Assembly (NCBI GenBank): GCA_963812335.1
Contig: CAWEUU010000007.1
Span: 20,707-84,706 of the forward strand
From: VRUE01 sp963812335
Lineage (GTDB): Bacteria; Actinomycetota; Thermoleophilia; Solirubrobacterales; 70-9
Length of the DNA: 64,000 nt
Direction: 5' to 3'
Part shown: positions 31,179 through 40,418 of the stretch, piece after piece
Layout of the letters: every line of letters begins with the position of its first letter
How positions within the stretch are numbered: position 1 is the stretch's first letter
Program-made: the position numbers and the translations under genes
Notes under the pieces: model-generated
Seen by the model: only the letters and a program-made list of their open reading frames with translations
The model's database searches: none
What the model was told of the DNA's origin: nothing

Positions 31179-31857
31179 GCCGCGGATTGTCCTGCAGTGT
31201 CCGGGTCCCCCCGGGCCCGGTGACGATCATCGCCTGCCCGACCCGGATGCCGAGCCCGCGGCCGAGCTCTTCGTAGCCTTCCAGCCGCTCGGCCAGCGCG
31301 TCGCCGCGCTGGTCGAGCGTCGCCTGCCACTCTTCGAGGTCGAGCTCGCCGATCGAACCCGCCAGCGAGGCCATCAGGCGGTCTCCGATCCCGAATCGCT
31401 CGGCCTCTTTCTGATTGACGAAGAAGAGGTAGGTGTACTGCCAGCCGTAGCCCTGCTCGGCCGCCGCCTCGGCGCCGAAGAAGCCGAGCTCGGTCGGGTT
31501 GGCGGCGATCGAGTAGTGGCGCATCAGCAGCTTCGCCTCCCCCGGGCGCACGTAGTCTTCGACCAGGGCGGGGATCGTGGTCAGGAAATCGTCGCGACAG
31601 TTGCCGCACTGGAGGTCGTTGAAGACCTGGACCGAGACCGGCGCGTCGGCCGATCCGAGCCGGTCCCCTTCCTGCGGGATCCCACCGAAGAGGCGCTGGG
31701 CGCTGGCGATGCCGTTGACACGCACGACTTCGCGACCGGCCTCCTTGGTCGAAAGGTCGACGATCACGTAACCGAGCGCCAGGAGCGCCAGGCCGAGCAG
31801 GAGAATCACCCGCAGGCGACCCCGTCTGGGCAGCGGCGTTGCAGCGGCTTCAGACAC
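31141..31857 (-). CDS. Membrane-anchored DsbA/BdbD-like thioredoxin-fold protein
   Basis: 238 residues from GTG 31857 (GTG 31860 also in frame; GATAAT on the minus strand at 31864-31869 favours 31857). One N-terminal helix (VILLLGLALLALGYVIVDL) anchors a thioredoxin fold with active site QCGNC and a helical insertion of DsbA type. Faces the cell exterior and would oxidise or isomerise disulfides. No partner DsbB/VKOR is in the window. Confidence 0.85.
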   Translation of the reverse strand: MSEAAATPLPRRGRLRVILLLGLALLALGYVIVDLSTKEAGREVVRVNGIASAQRLFGGIPQEGDRLGSADAPVSVQVFNDLQCGNCRDDFLTTIPALVEDYVRPGEAKLLMRHYSIAANPTELGFFGAEAAAEQGYGWQYTYLFFVNQKEAERFGIGDRLMASLAGSIGELDLEEWQATLDQRGDALAERLEGYEELGRGLGIRVGQAMIVTGPGGTRTLQDNPRLNRIERAIDAVS

Positions 31858-31884
31858 CACTGCATTATCACTAGACTTCGCCGC

Positions 31885-33669
31885 GTGGAGGAGCGGGGAA
31901 CCAAATCAGCCACGCTTGCCGACCTGCTGCCGCGAGCCGCGAAGCAGTACGGCGAGGCGCCGGCGATCAAGTTCAAGGACGGTGGCCAGTGGGTCACGCG
32001 CAGCTTCTCCGAGGTCGAGTCGACCGTGCGCGACCTCGCCCTCGGCCTGGTCGACCTCGGCGTTGCCAAGGGCGACAAGGTCTCGATCCTCGCCAACACG
32101 CGCCCCGAGTGGACCTGGTTCGACTTCGCCGCGCTCTCGATCGGCGCCACCGTCGTGCCGATCTACCAGACCAACTCGCCGGAGGAGTGCCAGTACGTGC
32201 TCGAGAACTCCGACGCCAAGGTCGTCGTGGTCGAGGACGACGAACAGCTGGAGAAGATCCGCAAGGTGCGCGAGCAGCTGCCGCTGCTGGAGCAGGTCGT
32301 GCGGATGACCGGGTCCAGCGAGGACGCGATCTCCCTTGAGGATCTGAGCGCGCGCGGCGCCGGCCGCGACGCCGCCGAGTGGGAGCGGCGCTGGAGCGCG
32401 GTGACTCCGGAGGACATCTGCACCTTCATCTACACCTCGGGCACGACCGGGCCGCCGAAGGGCTGCGTGATCTCACACGGCAACTACCGGGCGATGCTCG
32501 ACATGGTGAACCAGACCAGCGTCATCGAGCCCGAAGACGTCACCTACCTCTACCTGCCACTCGCCCACTCCTTCGCCCTGCTGATCCAACTCGGCAGCTT
32601 CGACCTCGGCGCGACGATCGCCTACTGGGAGCGTGATCCGCTGAAGATCATGCCCAACATGGCCGAACTGAAACCGACCTACTTCCCCTCGGTGCCGCGG
32701 ATCTTCGAGAAGATCTACACGACCGCGACCAGCGCGATGGAGAAAGAGGGCGGCCTCAAAAAGGCGATCTTCGACTGGTCGATCCGCACCGGGGTCAAGG
32801 CGCGCAAGCTCGAACGCGAAGGGCGCAAGCCGGGCTTCCTGCTGCGCAAGCAGTACGGGTTCGCCGACAAGAAAGTGCTGTCGAAAATCCGCGGCCTGTT
32901 CGGCGGCCGGCTGCGGCTCGCGGTCTCCGGCGCAGCGCCGATCAACCCCGACATCCTGCGCTTCTTCGACGCCGCCGGGGTGCTCGTGCTGGAGGGCTGG
33001 GGAATGACCGAGACCTCGACCGCAGCGACGATCTCGACCCCCGACGACTTCAAGATCGGCACGATCGGCAAGCCCTTCCCGGGCTGCGAGGTGAGGATCG
33101 CCGAGGACGACGAGATCCTCGTCAAGGGCCCCAACGTCTTCCAGGGCTACTACAAGAACGAGCAGGCGACCGAAGAGACGATCGTTGACGGTTGGCTGCA
33201 CACCGGCGACCTCGGCTCGGTCGACGAGGACGGCTTCATCACGATCACCGGCCGCAAAAAGGACATCATCATCACCGCCGGTGGCAAGAACATCACCCCG
33301 GCCAACCTCGAGAACGAGATCAAGCAGCACCCGCTGGTCTCTCAGTGCGTCGTCGTCGGCGACCGCCGGCCCTACCTGGTCGGCCTCGTCACCCTCGACC
33401 CCGAAGAGTCGGTCGCCTACGCCAAGGAGCATGAGCTGCCGGAGGACCCGCGGCAGCTCGCCGGCAACAGCGAGGTCCGCGCCGCGATCGAGGCGCACCT
33501 GGCCGAGGTCAACGAGAAGTTCGCCCGCGTCGAGCAGGTCAAGAAGATCGCGATCCTGCCCCGTGACCTGACTCAGGAAGACGGCGAGCTGACGCCGACG
33601 ATGAAGGTCAAGCGCGCGGTCGTCGCCGAGAAGCACCAGGGCGAGATCGAGCAGCTCTACGCCGGCTGA
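31885..33669 (+). CDS. Long-chain fatty-acid--CoA ligase (FadD15-type)
   Basis: 594 residues from GTG 31885, preceded by TAGACT. AMP-binding motifs: YTSGTTGPPKG (P-loop), SGAAPINPDILRFF, EGWGMTETS, DGWLHTGDLG and GRKKDIIITAGGKNI. Activates fatty acids to acyl-CoA in two steps via acyl-AMP. The strong LEGWGMTE and long C-terminal part match the FadD15/bacterial ACSL group used in lipid synthesis or turnover. It neighbours a patatin phospholipase, so the pair may recycle membrane fatty acids. Confidence 0.93.
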   Translation: MEERGTKSATLADLLPRAAKQYGEAPAIKFKDGGQWVTRSFSEVESTVRDLALGLVDLGVAKGDKVSILANTRPEWTWFDFAALSIGATVVPIYQTNSPEECQYVLENSDAKVVVVEDDEQLEKIRKVREQLPLLEQVVRMTGSSEDAISLEDLSARGAGRDAAEWERRWSAVTPEDICTFIYTSGTTGPPKGCVISHGNYRAMLDMVNQTSVIEPEDVTYLYLPLAHSFALLIQLGSFDLGATIAYWERDPLKIMPNMAELKPTYFPSVPRIFEKIYTTATSAMEKEGGLKKAIFDWSIRTGVKARKLEREGRKPGFLLRKQYGFADKKVLSKIRGLFGGRLRLAVSGAAPINPDILRFFDAAGVLVLEGWGMTETSTAATISTPDDFKIGTIGKPFPGCEVRIAEDDEILVKGPNVFQGYYKNEQATEETIVDGWLHTGDLGSVDEDGFITITGRKKDIIITAGGKNITPANLENEIKQHPLVSQCVVVGDRRPYLVGLVTLDPEESVAYAKEHELPEDPRQLAGNSEVRAAIEAHLAEVNEKFARVEQVKKIAILPRDLTQEDGELTPTMKVKRAVVAEKHQGEIEQLYAG

Positions 33670-33696
33670 GCGGCCCCACCGCTGGTGACGGCGGGC

Positions 33697-34944
33697 TCAG
33701 GAGGCTTCGCCGGGAAGCAGCGCCGCCGTGGTCTGCTCGAGCACGCGGCGCCAGGTCGAGGCCTGCCCGCCCTCCTCCTCGGAGGCGCGCTCGACCGCGC
33801 GGCGCACGCGGCGCTCGGAGATCTCCAACCCGTGGCGCTCGGCGATCTCCTTGAAGCGGTCGTAGTCCTGGGCGAGCGCTGCGGTGACCGACTCGAAGCC
33901 GTGGCGGGCGATCTGCAGCCGCCGTGAGTAGTCCATGATCGGCGTGCCGAACATCAGCTCGTCGTTGGGCTCGGGCTCGATCAGGACGATGTCGACGCCC
34001 GGGTATTTCTCCTGCCACATCTCGACCGCCTGGTGGAGCCGGGCGTGGGCGATCAGGCGGAAGGTCTGGTTGGCGATCGCCGGCAGGCCCATGTCGGAGA
34101 CCCGCTTCACCCGCGTGCCGAAGACGGTCGGGATCGTCTGCTCGAAGTCGTTGACGTAGGGGACGAGGGGGTTGACGACGAGGATGAACTCCGCCCCCTT
34201 CTCGACCGCGATGTCGACGTTGGTGGTCGAGCGGATGCCGCCGTCGATCAGCTGGCGCCCCTTCAGGTCGACCGGCTTGTAGACGACCGGCAGCGCGGTC
34301 GAGCACTGGATCGCTTTCGAGATCGGCACGTCGTCCCAGCCCGGCTCGCCGAAGACGAGGCGCTCGCAGGTGTCGAGGTCGGTCGCGGTCAGGTAGAGCT
34401 CGTGGTCGAGCAGACGGAAGTCGTCGATGCGGCCGTTGTCGCGCAGCGATTCCTCGACGTAGTCGGCGAGGCCGGCGTTCGAGTAGAGCCCGGTCGGCAG
34501 CGCCTCGGCCAGGCCGACGCCGATGTCGATCGCCGAAAAATCCCCCATCTGCACCAACCGCCGCGCCAGCTCGGCCGTGCGTAGCGGCAGCAATGCGGCT
34601 TTCTGCAGGAAACCGAGGTAGTTGAACTTGAGCACCTTGCCCAGGTCGAGGTCCTCGAACTCGGAGGGCTCGCGCTCATTTATCACCTGCATCATCTCGT
34701 CGGGCGTGACGCCGTTTGCCAGCATCGAGGCGACGAAGGAGCCGGCGCTGGTGCCCACGTAGACGTCGAAGTTGTTGACCGTGCTGTTCACGGCCAGCAG
34801 GTCGAGTGCGCGCAGGGCACCGATCTCATAGACCCCGCCGGTAAAACCGCCGCCCCCGAGCACCAGGGCGGTCTTCGACGGTCGCTTGCGGCCTTTGCCG
34901 CGCTTGCGCCGAGTCGGGGTCTCGATGTCGACGACCTTGCCCAT
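33697..34944 (-). CDS. Patatin-like phospholipase
   Basis: 415 residues from ATG 34944; GTG 34950 in frame, but GATAAT (34953-34958) with 8 bases favours the ATG. Oxyanion GGGGFTGG, nucleophile GTSAGS and the DGG motif (LIDGGIRS) form the patatin Ser-Asp dyad. No signal peptide or clear membrane segment; an N-terminal basic patch (TRRKRGKGRKRPSK) may bind membranes. Releases fatty acids that the upstream acyl-CoA ligase could reuse. Confidence 0.92.
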   Translation of the reverse strand: MGKVVDIETPTRRKRGKGRKRPSKTALVLGGGGFTGGVYEIGALRALDLLAVNSTVNNFDVYVGTSAGSFVASMLANGVTPDEMMQVINEREPSEFEDLDLGKVLKFNYLGFLQKAALLPLRTAELARRLVQMGDFSAIDIGVGLAEALPTGLYSNAGLADYVEESLRDNGRIDDFRLLDHELYLTATDLDTCERLVFGEPGWDDVPISKAIQCSTALPVVYKPVDLKGRQLIDGGIRSTTNVDIAVEKGAEFILVVNPLVPYVNDFEQTIPTVFGTRVKRVSDMGLPAIANQTFRLIAHARLHQAVEMWQEKYPGVDIVLIEPEPNDELMFGTPIMDYSRRLQIARHGFESVTAALAQDYDRFKEIAERHGLEISERRVRRAVERASEEEGGQASTWRRVLEQTTAALLPGEAS

Positions 34945-34974
34945 AAACACGGATTATCCCAGAGGCGTCGGTTG

Positions 34975-35060
34975 GGCAGGTGTGAGGACCCTCTCGCCCG
35001 AACTCGCGGGCTTCGCCCGCTCTGAGTATCCGCCCGTTCGAGAGGGTCCTCACACCTGCC
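34975..35060. repeat. Palindromic element A, copy 1
   Basis: Arms of 22 bases (34975-34996 and 35039-35060) are perfect inverses. The 42-base core (34997-35038) is 41/42 identical to the reverse complement of the core at 39969-40010, yet the arms share no sequence with those of that copy. The core itself contains GCGGGCTTCGCCCGC, a small hairpin. Lies between two divergent genes, so it is not a terminator. Confidence 0.92.
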
Positions 35061-35099
35061 TACCCGCTACCTTCAGCTGCCCTTGTGTTGCAGCTTGCG

Positions 35100-36326
35100 A
35101 TGAGACGAACACCGATCCTCTTCTTCCTGCTTCTGCTCCTGCTGCCGGCGACGGCCAGGGCGGGGGCTTGCGATGAGATGAAGAGTCGGTTGGTGCGTGG
35201 GGGCGGGGCGGCCAGCGGGTTGTTCGTGATCGATGCGAAGAGCGGGAGAAGGGTTTGCGGGCGAGCGGCCAAGAAGCGGCGCCCGCTGGCCTCGAACACG
35301 AAGCTGTTCACCACGGCGACCGCGCTGGCGCGATTCGGTGCGCGCTACCGGATCCCGACCAGGCTGCTCTCCGAGGGCACGGTCGACCGGCGCGGCGTCC
35401 TGCGCGGCAACCTCTACCTGCGCGGGGCGGGCGACCCGACGCTCGGCAGCCCGGCCTTCCAGCGCCGCTTCACCGGCGGCTTCGGCACCAACCTGTTCGG
35501 GCTCAAGGCGCAACTGCGCGGCGCCGGCGTGCGCGCGGTGAAGGGGCGCCTGTACGCCGACGACACCGTTTTCGACCGCCTGCGCGGCGTCGCCGACTCG
35601 GGCTACGCCACCAGCCCCTACATCGGCCCCTTATCAGGGCTCGCCTTCAACCTCGGCTACGGCAACTCGCACGGCAGCTACTTCGCCTCCGACCCGGCCA
35701 CGCTCGCGGCCTCGAAGCTTGCCGTGGCGCTGCGGCGGGCGGGAATCTCGATCCCCGGCGGCGTCGCCCGCCGCCCCACCCCGGCTGCGGCCGAGCCGGT
35801 CGCGACGGTGCGCTCGCCGACGATGTCGCAGCTGGTCGAGGCGACCAACCTTCCCTCCAACAACTTCTTCGCCGAGACGCTGGTCAAGCTGCTCGGCGCC
35901 CGCTTCGGCGCCGCCGGCACGACCGCCGCCGGGACCGGCGTGGTCGAGCGCTTCGCCCGCAGCCGCGGTGCGGCGATCCACGCGCTGGACGGCTCCGGCC
36001 TGACCCGCGGCAACCGCGCCTCGCCGGCCCAGGTCGTGCGCCTGCTGCAGGGAATGCGCTCGACCGCGGTCGGCGACCAGTTCATCCAGGACCTCGCCCT
36101 GACCGGGGTCGAGGGCACCGTCGACGGCCGCACCCGCGGCACCGCCGCCTACCGCCGCTGCCGCACCAAGACCGGCACCCTCACCGGCGTCAGTGCCCTC
36201 TCCGGCTACTGCTTCAACCGCAGCGGCAGGGTCATGGTCTTCTCGATCCTGATGTCGAGCGTGAGCAACCTTTACCGCGCACATGCTGAGCAGGACAAGA
36301 TCGCCGGTCTGATCGCTTCCTACTGA
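35100..36326 (+). CDS. dacB: D-alanyl-D-alanine carboxypeptidase/endopeptidase, PBP4 (DacB) type
   Basis: 408 residues from ATG 35100 (TTG 35085 also in frame). Signal peptide PILFFLLLLLLPATARA. Penicillin-binding motifs: the active serine in ASNTKLFTT (SxxK), NLPSNNFFAE (SxN) and KTGTLTG (KTG). Cuts peptide stems or cross-links of peptidoglycan outside the membrane. The start region is preceded by palindromic element A. Separate from the following surE by 50 bp. Confidence 0.9.
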   Translation: MRRTPILFFLLLLLLPATARAGACDEMKSRLVRGGGAASGLFVIDAKSGRRVCGRAAKKRRPLASNTKLFTTATALARFGARYRIPTRLLSEGTVDRRGVLRGNLYLRGAGDPTLGSPAFQRRFTGGFGTNLFGLKAQLRGAGVRAVKGRLYADDTVFDRLRGVADSGYATSPYIGPLSGLAFNLGYGNSHGSYFASDPATLAASKLAVALRRAGISIPGGVARRPTPAAAEPVATVRSPTMSQLVEATNLPSNNFFAETLVKLLGARFGAAGTTAAGTGVVERFARSRGAAIHALDGSGLTRGNRASPAQVVRLLQGMRSTAVGDQFIQDLALTGVEGTVDGRTRGTAAYRRCRTKTGTLTGVSALSGYCFNRSGRVMVFSILMSSVSNLYRAHAEQDKIAGLIASY

Positions 36327-36376
36327 GAGCCGAACGCGGTGACACCCCCTCCTGACCCTCCCTAGAATCGCTCACT

Positions 36377-37189
36377 GTGCGTGTACTGCTGACCAACGAC
36401 GACGGCATCTCGGCGCCGGGCCTGCAGGCTGCGCGGCGAGAGCTGCGCGAGCTCGACGGGGTCGAGGTCGACGTGATCGCGCCCGACTCCAACCGCAGCG
36501 CGACCGCGCGCAGCATCACCACGCGCTCGCCGCTGAGCGTCGAGGAGGTCGAGTTCGGCGACGGCGACCGCGGCTTCGCCACCGACGGCACCCCGGTCGA
36601 CTGCGTCCGCTTCGCCGAGCTGGGCCTCGTCGGCCACCGTCCCGACCTGATCGTCTCCGGGATCAACCACGGAGCCAACCTCGGCGACGACATCACCTAC
36701 TCGGGCACCGTCGCCGCCGCATTCGAGGGGATCGTGCTCGGCATCCCGGCGCTGGCGATCTCCCAACAGTCCTCGGGCGGCGGAATGGGCTACGTCAGCG
36801 GCCGCTTCGAGTTCGGCATCGCAGCCTCGTTTCTGGCCCAGCTCGTTGCCGCGCTACAGACCCGGCCGATCCCGCCGAAGACGCTGCTCAACGTCAACTG
36901 CCCGGCCGGCGAGCCCACTGGGGTCGAGGTGACCAAACTCGGCAAACGCGTCTACAACGACGAGCTGAAGCTGGTATCCGAGGACGAGGACGGACGCAAG
37001 CACTACGAGATCTACGGTTGGCAGCCGGGCTTCGAGGAGCGCGAGGAGACCGACCTGCTGGCGGTCTCGCAGGGTCGGATCGCGGTTACGCCGATCCACT
37101 TCGACCTCACCGACCACGGCGGCATCGAGCGCCTGCGCGGCTGGGGCTTCGAGCAGATGCTCGCCGAGAGCCTGCCCTCCTCGGTGTGA
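36377..37189 (+). CDS. surE: 5'/3'-nucleotidase SurE
   Basis: 270 residues from GTG 36377, 8 bases after TAGAAT. VLLTNDDGISAPG holds the catalytic Asp pair, APDSNRSATAR the second metal site, and VSGINHGANLGDDITYSGTV the family core. Dephosphorylates nucleoside monophosphates and is a survival factor in stationary phase. Its stop overlaps the ligA start (GTGTGA), so surE, ligA and truA form a coupled operon. Confidence 0.95.
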   Translation: MRVLLTNDDGISAPGLQAARRELRELDGVEVDVIAPDSNRSATARSITTRSPLSVEEVEFGDGDRGFATDGTPVDCVRFAELGLVGHRPDLIVSGINHGANLGDDITYSGTVAAAFEGIVLGIPALAISQQSSGGGMGYVSGRFEFGIAASFLAQLVAALQTRPIPPKTLLNVNCPAGEPTGVEVTKLGKRVYNDELKLVSEDEDGRKHYEIYGWQPGFEEREETDLLAVSQGRIAVTPIHFDLTDHGGIERLRGWGFEQMLAESLPSSV

Positions 37190-39216
37190 GCGCCACCGCC
37201 GACGCGAAGCGGGCGCAGGAGCTGCGCCGCGAGCTGGCGGAGCACAACCACCGCTATTACGTCCTCGACGATCCGACGATCGGCGACGACACCTACGACG
37301 CCCTGCTCGAGGAGCTGCGCGCGATCGAGGCCGGCAACCCCGAGCTGCGCACCCCCGACTCGCCGACCCAGCGCGTCGGCGCCCCGCCGCTGGACCGCTT
37401 CGAGCAGGTCGAGCACCGCGAGCAGATGCTCTCGCTCGCCAACGCCCGCAGCGAGGAGGAGCTGCGAGCCTGGGAGACCAGGGTGCGCAATCATCTCAAG
37501 CGGCTCGACATCAGCGCCTCGCAGTTCAGCTACACGACCGAGCCGAAGATCGACGGCCTGGCGATCGCGCTGACCTACGAGAACGGCGTGCTGACCCGCG
37601 GCACGACGCGCGGCGACGGCCGCATCGGCGAGGACGTGACCCGCAACCTGCGCACGATCGGCGCGATCCCGCTCAGCATCGATGGCGCCCCGGAGCTGAT
37701 CGAAGTGCGCGGCGAGGTCTACCTGCCGATCGCCGCCTTCAAGGCGTTGAACGAGCGCCGCGCCGAGGCGGGCGAGCCGACCTTTGCCAATCCGCGCAAC
37801 TCGGCGGCCGGCTCGATCCGCCAGCTCGACCCGGCGCTTGCGGCGCAGCGCCCGCTCTCGATCTGGTGCTACGGGATCGGCGCCGTGCGCGGCCTCGAGC
37901 TGGCGACGCACAGCGAGGAGGTCGAGTGGCTGCGAGAGCGCGGCTTCAAGGTCAACCCCGACACCGCGCACCACGATGGGATCGACTCGACCGTGAGGCG
38001 CTGCCAGTGGTGGGAGGAGCGGCGCGAGTGGCTCGACTACGAGATCGACGGCGTCGTCGTCAAGATCGACGAGCGGGCACTGTGGCGCGAGCTGGGCGTG
38101 GTCGGGCGCGAGCCGCGCTGGGCGATCGCCTGGAAGTTCGCGCCGACGACGGCGACGACGAAGCTGCGAGACGTGGTCTGGAACGTCGGCCGCACCGGCC
38201 ACCTGGTCCCGTTCGCGACGCTCGAGCCGGTCCACGTCGGCGGCGTCACCGTGTCGACCGCGACCCTGCACAACGAGGAGGACCTGGCGCGCAAGGACGT
38301 GCGGGTCGGCGACGGGGTGGTCGTAATGCGGGCGGGTGACGTGATCCCCCAGGTCGTCTCGCCGAAGCTGCCGCGCGAGAACCCGCGGGCGCGTAAGCCG
38401 AAGCCGCCAAGGCGTTGTCCGGCCTGCGGCACGCCGACGGTCAAGCCCGCCGACGCCGTGTTCACGATCTGCCCCAACCGCTCCGGATGCCCGGGGCAGT
38501 CCTTCCAGCACGTCAAGCACTTCGTCAGCCGTGGCGCGATGGACATCGACGGGCTGGGCGAAGAGCTCGCGCTCAACTTCCTCAAGGCCGGCCTGATCGA
38601 GGACGTGGGTGACATCTACGATCTGCGCGACGATCGGCTCGTCGGTCACAAGATCGGGGGCAAGAGCTTCAAAGAGAGATCCGCGCGGAACCTGATCGCC
38701 GCAATCGACGCCTCCCGGCGGCGCCCTTTCAAGCGGGTTCTCTACGCGCTCGGGCTTCCCGGTGTCGGCGCGGTCACCGCCGAGGCGCTGGCCAACCATT
38801 TCGGCTCGATCGGGGACCTGATGGGCGCCCAACCGGACGAGATCGAGCAGGTCGAGGGGGTCGGCCCGATCATGGCCGAGCAGATCGCCGAGTCGCTCGC
38901 CGACGATGCGACCAGGGAGCTGATCGAAAAGCTGCGGGCGAAGGGGCTTCGCCTTGAAGCAGACGAGTCCGAACGGCGCGCCGAGGGCGGCCCGCTGGAA
39001 GGCAGGACGCTGGTTCTGACCGGGACGCTGCCGGGGCTCACCCGCGAGGAGGCCGCGGCCGCGATCAAGGCCGCCGGCGGCAAGGTGGTCAACTCGGTCT
39101 CGAAGAAGACCGACTACGTCGTCGCCGGCGAGGCTCCCGGCTCGAAGCTGGAGAAGGCGGAGAAGCTGGAAACCGAGATCCTCGACGAAGCGGGTCTGCG
39201 CGAGCTGCTCGCGTGA
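37186..39216 (+). CDS. ligA: NAD-dependent DNA ligase LigA
   Basis: 676 residues from GTG 37186. Domain Ia with HNHRYYVLDDPTIGD, adenylation lysine in EPKIDGLAIA, OB-fold, the C4 zinc finger in RCPACG and CPNRSGCPGQ, helix-hairpin-helix repeats, and a C-terminal BRCT domain (GRTLVLTGTLPGLTREEA). Seals nicks in replication and repair. The upstream part of the frame is a shadow of surE. Overlaps truA start by 4 bp (GTGA). Confidence 0.97.
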   Translation: MSATADAKRAQELRRELAEHNHRYYVLDDPTIGDDTYDALLEELRAIEAGNPELRTPDSPTQRVGAPPLDRFEQVEHREQMLSLANARSEEELRAWETRVRNHLKRLDISASQFSYTTEPKIDGLAIALTYENGVLTRGTTRGDGRIGEDVTRNLRTIGAIPLSIDGAPELIEVRGEVYLPIAAFKALNERRAEAGEPTFANPRNSAAGSIRQLDPALAAQRPLSIWCYGIGAVRGLELATHSEEVEWLRERGFKVNPDTAHHDGIDSTVRRCQWWEERREWLDYEIDGVVVKIDERALWRELGVVGREPRWAIAWKFAPTTATTKLRDVVWNVGRTGHLVPFATLEPVHVGGVTVSTATLHNEEDLARKDVRVGDGVVVMRAGDVIPQVVSPKLPRENPRARKPKPPRRCPACGTPTVKPADAVFTICPNRSGCPGQSFQHVKHFVSRGAMDIDGLGEELALNFLKAGLIEDVGDIYDLRDDRLVGHKIGGKSFKERSARNLIAAIDASRRRPFKRVLYALGLPGVGAVTAEALANHFGSIGDLMGAQPDEIEQVEGVGPIMAEQIAESLADDATRELIEKLRAKGLRLEADESERRAEGGPLEGRTLVLTGTLPGLTREEAAAAIKAAGGKVVNSVSKKTDYVVAGEAPGSKLEKAEKLETEILDEAGLRELLA

Positions 39217-39944
39217 CCACGGTCCGGCTGGACATCGAGTACGACGGCAGCGGCTTCAGGGGGTGGGCGGCACAGCCCAGGCTGCGAACTGTGCAGGGGG
39301 AGCTCGAGGCTGCGCTGGCCACCGTGTTGCGCGAACCGGTGCAGCTGACAGTGGCGGGGCGAACCGATGCGGGGGTGCATGCGCTTGGGCAGGTCGCGAG
39401 CTTCGTCACCGAGGCCGAGGTCGGCGAGGACCTGGCGCAACAGCTCAACGGCGTCGGTCCCGACGACATCGCGGTCACCGCGGCGACACTGGTCGAGGGC
39501 GATTTCGACGCGCGCCGCGACGCCGGCTCGCGCAGCTACCTCTACCGGGTCCTGGCCCGCTCCACCCCGAGCCCGCTCGAGCAGGGTCGCGCCCTCTGGT
39601 GGCCGCATCGCCTCGAGCTGGCTGCACTGGAAGAGTGCGCCGCTGCCCTGATCGGCAGCCATGACTTCACCGCCTTCACCCCGACCAAGACCGATCATGT
39701 CCGCTTCGACCGCGACATCCTCGCCGCCTCCTGGGAGCGGACGGGCGACATCCTCGCCTTCCGCATCACCGCCGACGCCTTCATGCGCAACATGGTCCGA
39801 GTCCTGGTCGGCACGATGCTAGAAGTAGGCGACGGCCACCGAACCCTTTCCAGCTTCAACGAGCTGCTAGCGGGCGCCCCCCGCAACGCCGCCGGAGACA
39901 CCGCCCCACCCCACGGCTTATACCTGGAGAACGTGAGCTATTGA
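39213..39944 (+). CDS. truA: tRNA pseudouridine synthase TruA
   Basis: 243 residues from GTG 39213. EYDGSGFRGWAAQP, the catalytic aspartate in AGRTDAGVHALGQ, and DAFMRNMVRVLVGTMLEVG are the TruA motifs. Makes pseudouridine 38-40 in the anticodon arm. In most bacteria truA follows rplQ in the alpha operon; here it is convergent with rplQ and separated by palindromic element A copy 2, which begins at the base after the stop codon. Confidence 0.96.
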   Translation: MTTVRLDIEYDGSGFRGWAAQPRLRTVQGELEAALATVLREPVQLTVAGRTDAGVHALGQVASFVTEAEVGEDLAQQLNGVGPDDIAVTAATLVEGDFDARRDAGSRSYLYRVLARSTPSPLEQGRALWWPHRLELAALEECAAALIGSHDFTAFTPTKTDHVRFDRDILAASWERTGDILAFRITADAFMRNMVRVLVGTMLEVGDGHRTLSSFNELLAGAPRNAAGDTAPPHGLYLENVSY

Positions 39945-40034
39945 AGGGCGAGGACGGGCACCCTCCCGAACGGGCGGATACTCAGAGCGGGCGAAGCCCG
40001 CGAGTCCGGGCGGGAGGGTGCCCGTCCTCGCCCT
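39945..40034. repeat. Palindromic element A, copy 2 (also bidirectional terminator position)
   Basis: Arms of 24 bases (39945-39968 and 40011-40034) are perfect inverses; the 42-base core 39969-40010 is the reverse complement of the copy 1 core with one change. It starts immediately after the truA TGA and ends 1 base before the rplQ stop (40036), filling the convergent gap. It may serve as terminator for both. Confidence 0.92.
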
Positions 40035-40035
40035 C

Positions 40036-40389
40036 CTACACCAACTCGAGAAAGACCATCTCCGTAGAGTCCGAACGTCGCGGCCCGAGCTTGACGATCC
40101 GCGTGTACCCACCGGGGCGCTCGCTATAGCGAGGCGCCACCTCGTCGAACAGCTTGTGGACGACGAACTTGTCGTTGTGCAGGGTCGAGAGCGCCTGCCG
40201 GCGGGCGTGCAGGTCGCCCCGCTTGGCAAGCGTGATCAGCTGCTCGACCTCGGGCTTGACCGCCTTCGCCTTGGCCTGGCTCGTTTCGATCCGCTCATGC
40301 TCGATCAGCTGCTTGGAGAGGTTGGAGAGGAGCGACTCCCGATGCGAGGCGCTGCGGCTCAGCTTGTTGCGTTTCTTGCGGTGGCGCAT
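40036..40389 (-). CDS. rplQ: 50S ribosomal protein L17
   Basis: 117 residues, usual bacterial length. MRHRKKRNKLSRSASHRESL is the unmistakable N-terminus, with the shared LxRGDLHARRQA and GGYTRIVKLGPR parts. Last gene of the alpha operon, 29 bp after rpoA. Its stop codon abuts palindromic element A copy 2. Confidence 0.97.
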   Translation of the reverse strand: MRHRKKRNKLSRSASHRESLLSNLSKQLIEHERIETSQAKAKAVKPEVEQLITLAKRGDLHARRQALSTLHNDKFVVHKLFDEVAPRYSERPGGYTRIVKLGPRRSDSTEMVFLELV

Positions 40390-40418
40390 CGGGCTCCTCT
40401 TGCGGCTCTCGGCTCGCC

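Noticed and set aside
34975..40034. Treating the long palindromes simply as Rho-independent terminators
   Set aside because: No T-run follows the stems, and several lie between divergent starts or inside genes.
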